Positions 1 through 12,158 are shown, numbered from the stretch's first letter. The stretch is DNA of 64,000 nucleotides from Fremontodendron californicum (GCA_030761205.1 JAULJL010000032.1:7693134-7757133), one strand, 5' to 3'. The notes: generated by a model from the sequence alone, not told the origin. Translations and numbers: made by a program.

Positions 1-275
1 CCGGATCCTTTCAAGTTCTGGTTTCATCCTGATCTTTTTCAATTTTCTGGTTTCACCCATGCTTTTCAATTTCTGGTTTCATCCAGATCTTTTTCAAATT
101 ACTGGTTTCACCCATGCGTTTCATTTCTGGTTCCCTCTAGATCATTTTCAAATTTTTGGTTTCACCCATGTTATCTCAATTTTCTGGTGTCATCCAGATC
201 TCTTTCAATTTTCTGGTTTCATCCAAGCCTTTTTAATCTCTGGTTTCATCTAGATGTTTTTCAATTTTCGATTTC
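1..275 (+). repeat. ~55-bp tandem repeat in retroelement 3' UTR
   Basis: About five degenerate copies of a 55-bp unit, each containing CTGGTTTCA and a 'cccatg' or 'ccagatc' variant. The phrase TTTCACCCATG starts near 51, 106 and 160. The short reading frame across it is a by-product of the repeat. The array continues off the left edge. Confidence 0.85.
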
Positions 276-285
276 ATCAATGCGG

Positions 286-505
286 GTAAGGCCTTCGAGC
301 ACCATTTTTAAGACCTTCGGGCACCATTTTTAAGACCTTCGGGCATAATTTTTCAAATCACGGGTAAAGCCTCCGGACACCATTTTTAAGACCTCCGGGC
401 ACCATTTTTAAGACCTTCGGGCATAATTTTTCAAATCATGGGTAAGGCCTCCGGGCACCATTTCTAAGACCTCCAAGTATCATTTTTAAGACCTTCGAGC
501 ACAAT
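286..505 (+). repeat. ~24-bp tandem repeat in retroelement 3' UTR
   Basis: A second, unrelated array directly follows the first. The basic unit is about 24 bp (AAGACCTTCGGGCACCATTT and variants) and is organised into longer blocks ending 'cataatttttcaaatca'. It lies about 270 bp before the 3' LTR, the position where Tat/Ogre elements are known to carry variable tandem arrays. Confidence 0.85.
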
Positions 506-756
506 TTTTTCTTTTGAAATCGAACCCGTTTCTTTAAGATGGGTCGATCCTTGATTAGTCAAGGAACTCAATTTAAGGACAAAATCTTCAATTTACAGCT
601 TTATCAAAAAAAATTGATGAAAAATGAAAAAATGAAAAAGAAAAAGAAAAAATGGAAAAAAGAAAACTCCCTTTCCCTTCTCTTCACATGGATTTCACTA
701 ACCGGACAAAATTAGTGTTTATTTATCTTTGCCTGATTCTTGATTCTCAGCAAGAG

Positions 757-771
757 CCAAAGAGAGGCACC
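757..771 (+). other. Polypurine tract of left-edge element
   Basis: CCAAAGAGAGGCACC directly precedes the LTR start TGTAGACACC. The same arrangement, on the other strand, is found next to the 3' LTR of the 23 kb element (31700-31715). In LTR retrotransposons this tract primes plus-strand DNA synthesis. Its position makes 772-6504 a 3' LTR. Confidence 0.75.
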
Positions 772-3700
772 TGTAGACACCTAATTTTGTTCGGACCCCT
801 AAATCAAGTATATTTTCTTCCTAAATTGATGTTTCAGAATGCTAAAAGGCTTTCCTCATCCTGCAGGTGGTACTCCGAGACTTAGTCGAAGAAAGTAGAC
901 AAAAAAAGTCAAACTCAAAAAGTCAACCTCAAAAAAAGTCATCATCGAAAAAGTCAACCCCAAAAAAATCAACTACTAAAAAGGTCAACCCACTTTTAAA
1001 ATCAAGATTTGAGGTTCAATTGAAAAACGGTGAAATAATTTTGATAATTCGAGGTTTACATTGAAAGATATGGAGGTCAGAAGTTGGGTTACGGAATCTC
1101 AGTAAAAAATAAACCCTAGTTCGAGAAATTTGGGGAAAAATGCTTAAACAATCAAATTGGTCGAAATTGACGGTTCCAAATGAAAGATAAGTACTAACTA
1201 CGGGTAAAGGAGAAGCCATTTGGAAGAAAAACTGATAGAAAAGTCAATTCGAAAGAAAATCGAGAATTAGGGTTTTTTTGCGAATTTCGGTGAAATTTGG
1301 AAGAATTACAGAAATGGAAGATTCGGTCGATATAAAGCCCTTAATTGATGAGAAATGATTAAACAAGGATAGACCAAGGCTCAGTTTGAAGAAAATCTGG
1401 AAATTGGACTTGTTTTGAGCAAAATCGGGTTTCGAAGGCAAAAGGGCAAAATTAAAAAATATGGGAAAAATAGCAAATGAACTCCAAAAATTCTGAAAAT
1501 TTTTAAATATCATTCTTAAACCATTTCGAAGAGATTTGAAAAATAAAATCTTGATTCGGAGTTCGTTTGCAAAATGGCCAAGTCCCGAGTCCCCTATGTA
1601 GTAATTCAAGCAAATAAATCCCGAAAAAATAGCAAATGAGCTCCAAAAATTATGAAAACTTACAGATCACATTTTTAAATTATTTGGAAAAGATTGGTGA
1701 AGAAAACTCTAGATTCGGAGCTCATTTAAAAAATGGTAAAGTTCGAGTGCATAAAAAGGGTAATTTTGAAAATAAATCTGAAATAAATAGTAAATGGACT
1801 CGAAAATTTTTGAAAACTTCCAGAATTCAATTTTTTATTATTTAGGAAGTATTGAAAAAAGAAATTTTGAATTTGGAGTCCGTTGGCTATTTATTTAGGT
1901 TCGGGGGGCAAAAAGGTCATTTCACCAAAGAAACCAAAAAGGGCAAATTTTTAATTGATGGAAATATGAAAGAAGGAATTGCTGAGATTTTTTCTTCCCT
2001 TGGTCAGCCAACATAGAGGATAAGAAGTAAGCTTCAACAATTTAATTCCCTAGTCACTATCAAGCCACATGCTACCACTAACACCTTGCAAATGGTCCCC
2101 CCTTCATCCAATGGCTTAGAAGCCTTGTAGAAAAGTTGAATGCACTATTCAATGGCCAAGTTTAAATGCCAAGATGACATTTTTATTTGTCATGAAAGAA
2201 CCCTCATCTAATGGCCAAGAATGGAAGAAAAAGGATGAGCACAATTCATCCAAGGGTGAGCATCCATTCGGTTAAGCAATGGAGTGCATGGGATCATCTC
2301 TTTTCATCCAATGGCTTAGGCCATCTACAAGGGCAAAGTAAACATGTTGAGGGCTAGATTTAATCTACAAGATGTCATTTTTATGTTGTCCTCATCCAAT
2401 GACCAAGAATGGAAGAGCACAACTAAGCCAAGGATAGGCACTCAAGGGGACAAGCAAGGGAGTGCATGGGATTGGTCCTCTTTTGCATCTAAGGGCTAAG
2501 GTTACTACAAGGGCTGATTACACATCTTAAGGGCTGCTATCAATTGGCAAGATGAAATTTTTATGTTGTCATCAAAATATCTTAATCTAAAGGCCAAGAT
2601 TGGACGAGAAAAAAGTGCAATTCCCATCCAAGGGTGAGAGGCCATTCGGCCAAGGCTAAAGGGAGGGGGCGATTTCATTTTTTTTAGATGTTTTTTGGCT
2701 GGAAACAGTAGCTAATTTGGCAAATAAAAATATTTTGAAAGAAAAAAAAAAGATTTTCAATAGAGAACTTGAAGGTAGTCATCTCTACCAAGCTCTAGCA
2801 TAGCTTTCTTCTTGTTTTCCATGGTGTTTTCTTGATTTTATATCATGTTTTCCTATTACATTTTTCACAGAAATAAAGTTTTTTAATGTTTACTTATGTT
2901 TTCATCTCTTCTTCATTAAAATGGTGGAAAACAATTTTTTTTTTTACATGGATTCATGCTATGGCCGAATATGGCATATTTACTTGCCTTTGGTTTTCTT
3001 TTTTTCTTCCTTGCATGTTGTTGTGAAAAATGATTTTTGGAAATTTTTTTAGAGTATTCTAAGGTTCTGATTTTTTACAAAAGATGAAGCAAAAAGGTTG
3101 AAATGGCTACATGATCTTGGCTAGACCAAGTGACCATGGTTAGGAGAGATGCTATGCCCATTTTTACCTACCATGAAGCTCACCTTAATTTTTATGTTTA
3201 ACATGGTTTATTTTCTATTTTATTGAGATGGAAAGGTTTCATGATCTTGGAAAGACCAAGTGATTATGGTTAGGTGAGAGGCTATGCCCATTTGATACCA
3301 ACCATGGAGCTTAACTTTCCTTGTTTTATTTACTAGTTTTGCTTGTTATTTGCTTTGCATGGCTATGTTTAATTTTTTTGGGTTCTTTACATTATTTTCT
3401 ATGCTATATTTGTTTCTATATGTCATTTCCCTGCTTGATATTGTATCCTTGCATATTCTGTTATGGTGTTCATATGCTCATGTTGTGCATTTTTTTCATG
3501 TATCATGTCTTATATTATAAACATGTTTGCATTTTCTTTATTTTGTTCCATAACCATTCGACAACTCCATTTTTGTATGCCTTGCATGTGCATTTTCCTT
3601 ATGCTTCTTAACTTGTTTGCATCTCCATGCCATGAACTTGTACATTTTGATTTTAGTATGCCATGTGCTTATGAAAATGCTATAATAAAATGCCATCATT

Positions 3701-6504
3701 TTGTTACATGGCCATTCGGCTACTTCATATTGGTATGCCTTGCATGTGAATTTTGACCTTGCTTCTTGACTTGTTTGCATCTCCATGACATGAGCCTGTG
3801 CATTTTGATTCTAGTATGTCATATGCTTATGAAAATGTCATGACATTATGCATCTTAATATGATTTGTCATGTACTTATGTCATTTACTAGATAGGATTG
3901 CATTAGAACATCATGTAGCTACATTTGGTCTCTTCATGCATCCCTTGCCTTGTCATGCATTTGCATTTTGGTTAGGTAACATGATTTGCATTATAATATC
4001 TTGAAATTGTGTATTAGTTACTGTTTGTTCCAGCATTGACATTAGTATCATGGGTCATTGTATGTTCATAGTATTGCTATGCATGTTCATTACATTTTAG
4101 GTCTAGGCCATATTAGCATTGCCATGCATATTGAGTCTTAAATCACATTGGTATTGTCATGTATTACTATGCAATTTAGGTCTTAGGTTACATTAGCATT
4201 TTCATGCATATTCATAACATATTAGGTCCAAGTCACATTTACATTATCAAGCATTGCATGCATATTGAGTTAGGATAACATTTATTGCCATGCAAATTCA
4301 TGCTAGGCATTTAGGTTGTCTTGAATTGTCATGCATTTCCTTTACCATTTAGACCTTTAGACCATGCATTTCATACATTTCATTTGCTGTATGTTCTTGC
4401 ATTCCATGTCATTGCCACTTGATTTGTGACTTAGGCCAATTAATGGCTCAAAGTCATGCTCTCTTGAGCATACTTGTGGAAAATTAAGGAATTGTCAAAT
4501 TGATTGTTCTACCTTTGTGATTTTTTTACTTAGCCAATTTTTGTCCTAGGTTTTTAAATGTTTAGCTACTGTCCTTAGGTCTTTAGGATGACCTCCAACA
4601 ATTTTTACTTTGATTTTTGAATGACTTTATCAAAGGCAAAAAATGTGTTTTGACAAAACAGTTTCTTTTACCCAGTACCCGAACAAGTCCGATTTTTTTG
4701 GGCAGTCATCTCTAATCAGAAAATTAAGTCAATTTTTTCTCGTGTAGTTTTACATGTTCTGAGTTTCCAGTATTGTTTTTATATTTTTTTGAATTTTTAA
4801 AAATAGGCTAAAAAATTATGTGGTAAAACCGGATAGTAAAGGCAGATTTGAAATCAAAAGAGAAATAATGGTTGAATTTGGCTAAGGCATTTAGAGGGGG
4901 TTGGATAGAAGCTTTAGCTACTATCTTAGGGTAGTTTCTAAGCCTTTTTAAACTTTAAAAGTGATTTTATAAATCTCAGGTTAAGGGTGGTCAAGTCCGG
5001 GATTTTAAACTTAGAAAATTAGAGCCATTTTAAAAGGGTTTGGTAAGGGTTTTAATTTTTATTCAAGTTCTTCTTCTAAATTGTTTTCAAACAATCACAA
5101 AGTTTTGTTTTTTTTAGAAAACATAATTTCACATATTTTCCTAAGGTATCCGGATATCTTTTTAGATATACAGATTTCTTTAATTAAAGGAAAAAATACA
5201 TTTTCATGCATTGCATTTTCCATGTTCATGCATTTTATTTAAATATGTGATTTTTGCTATGATATTTTCCATGGTATTATTATTATTATTATTCACATTT
5301 TATGATCTTATATTGTTTGCCATATGATTTTGAATATTTCATGATATCCCATATTTTTTATTTAGTCATTTATTTTTGTCACATTATTTAGCATATATTA
5401 TGTTCATGCATTTTTTTTTCATGCATATTTTATGATAGCATTATTTTATGTTTCGTGTCAATTTTTTTTTTGCTGTTTAGATCATATTCCATGTCATTTA
5501 GGTTATTTTATTTATAATATGCCATATCATTTAAAATTGCCATGTCATTTAAATCATTTTATCTCATTTAGAATATACCATGATACTTAGGATGTTTCAT
5601 TTCACCTAGAATATACTATGCCATTTAAATTATGTCATATCATTTAGGTTGCATTATACTATCTAGACTTTGCCATGCCATTTTATTTATGTCATACATG
5701 TTCATATTCATATTTTTAAATGTTTTGAAAAAGATAATGATTTTCAATAAAAAATAAAGATATTCCCGAGTTAAAATAATTCATGAGTTCTCTAACGGGT
5801 TTGCTGGAGGGAATATCATCAATTATCATTAATAAAGGAATATCATTCTTTCAAAAAGCGAGAATGGTTCGGAAAGTTTTCCAAATGAATAAAAATTTTC
5901 TATATTTTGCCGATATTGTCCGGGAATGTAGGAAAATTTTGATTAATAAATTCCGGATCATTTTCAATTAAAAATGGAATTATTTTTCTTAAAATTGGGA
6001 ATTAACTTGAAATACTAAATTAAAATCAACTTTTTACCGCGACTTGAGATAACACACGATTAATAAGGTACCGAATTATACGGGCGTTGTGGGGGTGCTA
6101 ATCCTTCCTCGCACGTAACCGACTCCCGAATCCGCTTTTTTGATTTCTCTGATTTATAACGCAAACTTGAAATTGGTTTTAAAAATATTTTAATTAATTT
6201 TAAAATGTTTTATAAAATCGGTTTTAATAAGTGGCCCATCACACCTAGCTGAAAAAGATTGGTGGCGACTCTATGTCTTTTTACGAGGCTGTTTTCATAC
6301 ACTCGATCGTTTATTTTCTTTCAATTTCGAGAGGAATTAAGTCGTCTTTTCCTCTGCTTCTGTTTTCCCCCTCACGCGACACTTTTGTTTTTCTAGAGGA
6401 ATTAAGTTGACTTTTCCTCTTTTTTTTAATGTCATGCCTAACGAATAATAAAGTCTTGCGATGAGACTTGTTATTGTTACGTTGTTAGTTTTTAGGTTGC
6501 AACA
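772..6504 (+). mobile_element. 3' LTR of Tat/Ogre-like element, family 1, 5.7 kb
   Basis: TG...CA ends (TGTAGACACC to GGTTGCAACA) and collinearity with the reverse complement of 46135-51122 define this 5733-bp LTR. It contains a ~160-bp tandem array in its 5' third, a CATG-rich AT-rich middle (about 3600-5700), and near its 3' end a block conserved with other Tat-like LTRs, including GGGGGTGCTAATCCTTCC (6091-6108) and TGGTGGCGACTC near 6260. It has no coding capacity; open frames inside it are short and chance-like. The sequence after 6504 begins GACAT, the expected 5-bp target duplication, whose partner would be outside the window. Confidence 0.8.
1459..1850 (+). repeat. ~160-bp tandem repeat in LTR U3, three copies
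   Basis: Three degenerate units about 160-165 bp apart, each with an 'aatagcaaatga(g/a)ctcc' core and a following 'gattcggag' stretch. The same array has four units in the LTR copies at 9220-9760 and 49800-50330, so copy number differs between insertions. Confidence 0.7.
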
Positions 6505-6582
6505 GACATAAATAAAATGACATAGCAAAGTCTAAATAATATAATGCAACCTAAATGGTATGATATAATTTAAATGTCTTAA

Positions 6583-6850
6583 CATATTCTAAATGAAATG
6601 AAATATCCTAAGTTATATGATATATTCTAAATGAAATGAAATCACCTAGGTAACATCATATATTCTATATGAAATGTAATATCCTAAGTCATATGATATA
6701 TTCTAAATGAAATAAAATATCCTAAGTGACATAATATATTCTAAATGAAATGAAATGACCTAGGTAACACAATATATTCTACATGAAATGAAATGACCTA
6801 GGTAACATAATATATTCTATATGAAATGAAATAATTTAAATGACATGGCA
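6583..6850. repeat. 38-bp minisatellite inside LTR
   Basis: About seven copies of a 38-bp unit with TATTCTAAATGAAATGAAAT followed by an 'acctaggtaacata' or 'tcctaagttatatga' half. The full-length LTR copy has only a ~19-bp unit here (about 46860-47000), so the 38-bp unit looks like a dimer of it that expanded in this insertion. Confidence 0.75.
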
Positions 6851-9219
6851 AATATAAATGATATGGCATATAATCTAAATGACATGAAATATAAAATAAT
6901 GCTATCATATAATATGCATGAAAATAAAAATAAAAATAATAATGCATGAACATAACATATGCAAAATAATATGACAAAAATAACTAAATAAAAAGCATAG
7001 GATATCATGAAATAGTCAAAACCATATAACAAATAATATAATATCAAAAATTTAAATCAAAGATAATAACACCATCATGAAAATTTAAACATAGCAAATA
7101 TTACATATTATATAATATGCATGAATATGGAAAATGCAATGCATGAGAATGTATTTTTTCCTTTAATTAAGGAAATCCGTATATCTAAAAAGATATCCGG
7201 CTACCTTAGGAAAATATATCAAATTAAATATTCTAAAATCAAAATACTTTGTGATTGTTTGAAAACAATTTTGAAAAGCTTAGATTAAAAATAAAAACTT
7301 AGCTAAACCCTTTTTAAATGGCTCTAATTTCCTAAGTTTAAAATCCCGGACTTGACCACCCTTAACCCGAAACTTAAAAAATCATTTTTAGAGTTTAAAA
7401 AAGCTTAGAAACTACCCTAAGTCAGTAGCTAAATTTCCTAATCAGCCCCCTCTAAGTAACTTAGTCAAAACAGAAAAATGATTTTCCTTCAAATTTAATT
7501 CTGACTCCACTGTCTAGTTTTAAAGCAAATTTTTTTAACCTATTTTTAAAAATTCAAAAAAATCTAAAAAACATTACTGGAGACTCAAAACATGTAAAAC
7601 TACATGGGCAAAAATCGGCTTAATTTTCTGATTAAAGATGACTGACCAAAAAAATCGAGAAAGTACAAGTACTAGGTGAAAAAACTGTTTTGCCAAAACA
7701 CATTCTTTTGCCTTTGATAAAATCATTTAAAAATCAAGTACAATTATTAGAGACTCTCTAAATGACTCACAAACAGTAGCTAACACTTTTGAAAAGTTAG
7801 GCAAAAAATTGGCTAAGTAAAAAAAATCACAAAGGTAGAATAATCTATTTGACAACTCTTTAATTTTCCACAAGTATGCTCAAGAGAGCATGACTTTGAA
7901 CCATTGATTGGCCTAAGTCATGAGTCAAGTGGCAAGGACATGAAATGCATGAAAAATACAGCAAATATGATGCATGAAATGCATGATTTAAAACCTAAAT
8001 GACATGAAAAATGCATGGCATCAATAAAATGACCTAGACCTAAATGAACTTGCATTGCATTTAATGCAACCTATGTCTAAAATGCATGAATATGCATGGA
8101 AAAAAAACCAATCCTAAACCTAAAATATGCATGGCAATAACACAAACACATGGCATGCTTAAACAAAATACTCAACCAAATGTCATGAAAATGCAAACCT
8201 ATCAACTAACATAACAAAAATGCACACACAAAGCAAACAATATGAAGTGGCCGAATGTGGTGGATGCGTAAAATGAGCATGGCATTTTCACAAACACATG
8301 ATATACTAACATGCATAGCTAAAGAATAATGCTCAAATCATGCAAATATAAAGTAAAGGCATGAAAATCAATAGGCATTTTCGCAAACACATGGATTACA
8401 AAATATAAAACATAAACAAACTTAAACATTTTGACAACAGAAAATCAAAAATGCAAGACAAGTAAAATAAACATGATAACAAGATAATAGACTCAAAAGA
8501 AACTCACCAAAATAGTGATCAAAACAGCAAATCAAGAATGAAAAATCAAAGAAACTGCATGAGTATGGTTCTTAAAGCAACCTCTAGAAGCTATCTTTCA
8601 AGCTTTTTCTTTTCTAACTTTTTTTTTCTTTTCTAAACTTTTCTTTTTGCCTTTCAACAATGGAGAGAAAAATCAGCCAAAACAAAGAGACAATAGAGAG
8701 TGAATAGCTGAAAATGAAAGAGAGAATGACTCTCCCTTGTAGTGGCCGAATGGCCCTCCCTAGGCTAGGATGTTGTCATTTTTCTTTCAACCAATTTTCA
8801 TCCAAAGGCTATTGATCCAAGATGTTTAAAACATGAAATTATCACCCTTAGATTAGGCCATTAGCTACCCACAATTACAACTGTTCAAGAATCTTAAGCC
8901 ATTATGTTGATACTCTCCATCTTCATGCATCGGTCCATGTGGCTTACTTGCAAAGGCTTGATCAAAAAATAACTAACTTCCTCTTCATTGTTGGCCTTTT
9001 GATTAAAAATCAGAAACTATCTACCTATCCTTGGGCCTTGGCTGGCCAACCCCCATTCTTCCAGCCCATGTTTCATTTTTTTTAAAAGGTAAGAAAAGCC
9101 TTTTTCGGTTTCTTGAGTAAAATAACCTTTTTGCCCCCTGAACATAAATAAATGGAAAACGGACTCCAAATTCAAATTTTCTTTTTTCAATACTTTCAAA
9201 ATAATAAAAAATTAAATTC

Positions 9220-9760
9220 TAGAAGTTTTCAAAAAATTTCGAGTCCATTTGCTATTTATTTGGATTTTTTCTTCCAAAATTGCCTTTTTATGCCCCCAAA
9301 CTTTACCATTTTTTAAACGAACTCCAAATCCATATTTTTATTCACCAATCTCTTCCAAATAATTTAAAAATGTGATCTGGAAGTTTTCATAATTTTTGGA
9401 ACTCATTTGGTATTTTGTTTGGATTTATCTGCTTGAATTATTGCATAGGGGGCCAAGGATTTGGCCATTTTGCAAACGAACTTAGAATCCAAATTTTATT
9501 TCTCTAATCTCTTCCAAATAATTTAAAAATAATATTTGCAAATTTTCAAAATTTTTGGAGTTCATTTGCTATTTTTTCGGGATTTATCTTCTTGAATTTC
9601 TACATAAGGGACCTAGGATTTGGCCATTTTGCAAACGAACTCCGAATCAAGATTTTCTTTTGCCAATCTCTTCGAAATGATTTAAGAATGAGATTTGCAA
9701 TTTTTCAGAATTTTTGGAGTTCATTTGCTACTTTCCCCAAAATTTTCAATTTTGCCCTTT
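9220..9760 (-). repeat. ~160-bp U3 tandem repeat, four copies
   Basis: Units near 9223, 9383, 9543 and 9701 each contain 'gttttcaaaatttttggagttcatttgctatt' variants. Spacing is 158-160 bp. Same family as 1459-1850 and 49800-50330. Confidence 0.75.
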
Positions 9761-10412
9761 TACCTCCGAAACCCGATTTTGCTCAAAACAAGTCCATATT
9801 TTAAGATTTTCTTGAAACTGAGCCTTGGGCTATCCTTTTTTAATCACTCCTCATCCATTAGGGGCTTTAGTCCTACCGAGTTGGGCCATTTCTGTAATTC
9901 TTTTCAATTTCACGGAAATCCATCAAAAACCCTAATTCTCGGTTTTCTTCTGGATTGACCTTTCTTTCAGTTTTTCTTTCAAGTGGCTTCTCCATTACCC
10001 GTAGTCAGTGCTTATCTTTCATTTGGAACCTTCAATTTCGACCAATTCGATCGTTTAAGCACTTTTCCCCAAATTTTCCGAATTAGGGTTTCCTTTCTAT
10101 AGAATCTCCATAACCCAACTTCCGAACTCCATATCTTTTGATGTAGACCTCGGATTATCAAAATTCTTTCTCCGTTTCCTATTGAACTTCAAATCTTTAT
10201 TTTGAAAGTGGGTTGACTTTTTTAGTAGTTGACTTTTTAGGGTTGACTTTTTGGGATTGACTTTTTCAAGTTTGACTTTTTATGCTCGCCTATTTAGATT
10301 AAGTCCCGGAGTACCACCTGCAGGATGAAAAAGGTCTTTTTACATTCTGAAACATCAATTTAGGAAGAAAACATACCTGTTTTAATGGTCCGGACAAAAT
10401 TAGGTGTCTACA

Positions 10413-10860
10413 CTTTTTCTTATGATGAAATAAATAAATGTAAATATATATAGTTTATTTTTTATACATTGTAGGTAAAGTAAGGGTTTTAGAATGTTGT
10501 CACATATTTTATTATTTTATATAAAAAATTATTAATTTTTTAAAATATATCATGATAAAATATATGACTGACCTTTATAATCCCGTTGAAAATTTAAAAT
10601 TTCAATAACGATAAAAAAGATAATTTATATTATATACATATATAAATATATAAATACAGGTAAACCACGTGTGCAAATATTTTATTATATATTAGAATAG
10701 AATTCTTTCCCTGTTTTCTTGAGAGATTTTTTTTAATATTATAAAATTTTAATTAAATTAACAATCATAAATAAATTTAAGTTAAATCTTATTAAATAAT
10801 TATCACTTATTTAAATAATTTTTTAATATTTTAAGTAAATGAATTTAGAGTTAAAATTGA
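10413..10860. other. AT-rich flank, no gene seen
   Basis: Very AT-rich DNA right of the partial LTR. No open frame, RNA signature or terminal repeat was recognised. If the LTR has a 5-bp target duplication, its right copy would be ctttt at 10413-10417. Confidence 0.5.
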
Positions 10861-11975
10861 ATTACTATGATAAATTATGCAAAATATGAGATGAATTAAG
10901 ACACGATATAACACAACATGGGAAAATAAAATGAACACGACACGAATACATGAACGTGTCAAAATCTATATAAAAAAACTATTAACGCGTAAAAAATATA
11001 TAAATTTATAATATTTTGAAAACATCAAAAAATAACAAGAACACGTCACAAACACAAAATTGTTTCTCTAAATTGAATCACTATGACAAATTATGCAAAA
11101 TATATCATGAATTGAGACATGACATGAAAACAAAATTTTTTCTAAATTGAATCACAATGACAAACTATACAAAATATGAAATGAATTGGACACGATATAA
11201 ATACAACATAAGAAAAATAACTAAAATACAACACGAAGAATAACATGAACACGACTTGAATACACGAATGTTTCAAAAGATAAATAAAATGAATTATTAA
11301 CGTGTAAATTTATATAAATTATAATACTTTAAACACACGAAAAAATAACACGAACAAAATATGAGATGAATTGAGACACGACACAAACACAACATGAGAA
11401 AATAATTAAAACATGACACGAAAAATAACATGAACACGATACGAATACACAAACGTGTCAAAATCTATATAAATCGAATTATTAACATGTAAAAATTTAT
11501 ATACATTTACAATATTTTGAACACACAAAAAATAATACGAACACGTCATAAACATACAAAATTTTCTCTAAATTGAATCACTATGACAAATTATGCAAAA
11601 TATGTCATAAATTGAGACACGATACAAACAACACAAAATTTTTCTCTAAATTGATTCATAATGACAACTATACAAAATATGAAATGAATTGAGACACGAC
11701 ACGAATACAGCATAAGAAACATAATTAAAACACAACACGAAAAATAACATGAACACTACACGAATACACGAACGTGTCAAAATATACATAAAATAAATTG
11801 AACACTGCACGAATACACGAACGTGTCAAAAAATACAAAAAATAAATTGTTAACGTGTAAAAATTTATAATATTTTAAATACAAGAAAAAATAACACGAA
11901 CAAAAAATTTTCATATTTTTCATATTTTTTCTTTCTTTCTTTCTCTTTCCCTTTTTTTTCAAAAAAAAAGTATCT
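10861..11975 (-). mobile_element. Helitron-derived repeat fragment
   Basis: A degenerate array of ~130-bp units containing 'cgaacgtgtcaaaatcta', 'attaacgtgtaaaaattta' and 'gacacgac' phrases, ending in a pyrimidine-rich run (11935-11960). This is the internal sequence of the two complete Helitrons at 14911-17480 and 56949-59515, in the orientation of the first. I found no Helitron termini here, so it is scored as a truncated or rearranged relative. Confidence 0.6.
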
Positions 11976-12095
11976 CATGTGAAGATTTTGTGTAGTAAAA
12001 AATATATGTATGATGTGTGCACAAATTTTGAAGAAAAATTATTCTACATATAAAACAAAATAATACAGATTAAGCTTCAGCAGGTGTATAATCTG

Positions 12096-12125
12096 TATAT
12101 ATATATATATATATATATAATCTGT

Positions 12126-12152
<27 letters not shown>
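12096..12152. repeat. Two (AT)n microsatellites
   Basis: Pure AT runs at 12096-12118 and 12126-12152, separated by a short 'aatctgtt' spacer that also precedes the first run. The unit looks duplicated. Confidence 0.9.

Positions 12153-12158
<6 letters not shown>

Larger units (their letters stand above)
1..6504 (+). mobile_element. 3' part of a Tat/Ogre-like Ty3/gypsy element
   Basis: The 3' end of a large LTR retrotransposon whose 5' part lies outside the window. In order it shows a repeat-rich 3' untranslated region (1-756), a purine-rich tract (757-771) and a very long LTR (772-6504). The purine tract directly before the LTR start fixes the orientation as plus and marks this as the 3' LTR. 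The LTR begins TGTAGACACC and ends GGTTGCAACA, and its sequence recurs at 6505-10412 and 46135-51122. LTRs over 4 kb with tandem repeats in the 3' UTR are typical of the Ogre/Tat lineage; the lineage call is inferred, because no pol domain of this copy is visible. Confidence 0.8.
6505..10412 (-). mobile_element. Partial LTR of family 1, minus strand, interrupted
   Basis: The reverse complement begins TGTAGACACC at 10412 and follows the family 1 LTR for 3.9 kb, then stops at 6505 at a point matching about 46846 of the full-length copy. It therefore lacks the last ~710 bp of the LTR. The break coincides exactly with the end of the plus-strand LTR at 6504, so the left-edge element inserted into this LTR and the rest should lie beyond the window. 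No polypurine tract abuts 10412, so this is a 5' LTR or a solo LTR. Confidence 0.78.

Noticed and set aside
286..505. Possible CRISPR-like array (regular short repeats)
   Set aside because: Repeats are directly tandem without unique spacers and sit in a plant retroelement 3' UTR.
652..885. 77-codon plus frame at the 3' UTR/LTR boundary
   Set aside because: It spans the polypurine tract and LTR start and has no homology; a chance frame in a retroelement.
3321..3786. Overlapping ~95-residue hydrophobic, Cys/Phe-rich frames
   Set aside because: They lie in the AT- and CATG-rich middle of the LTR. Composition follows the DNA bias, and the sister LTRs do not keep the frames open.
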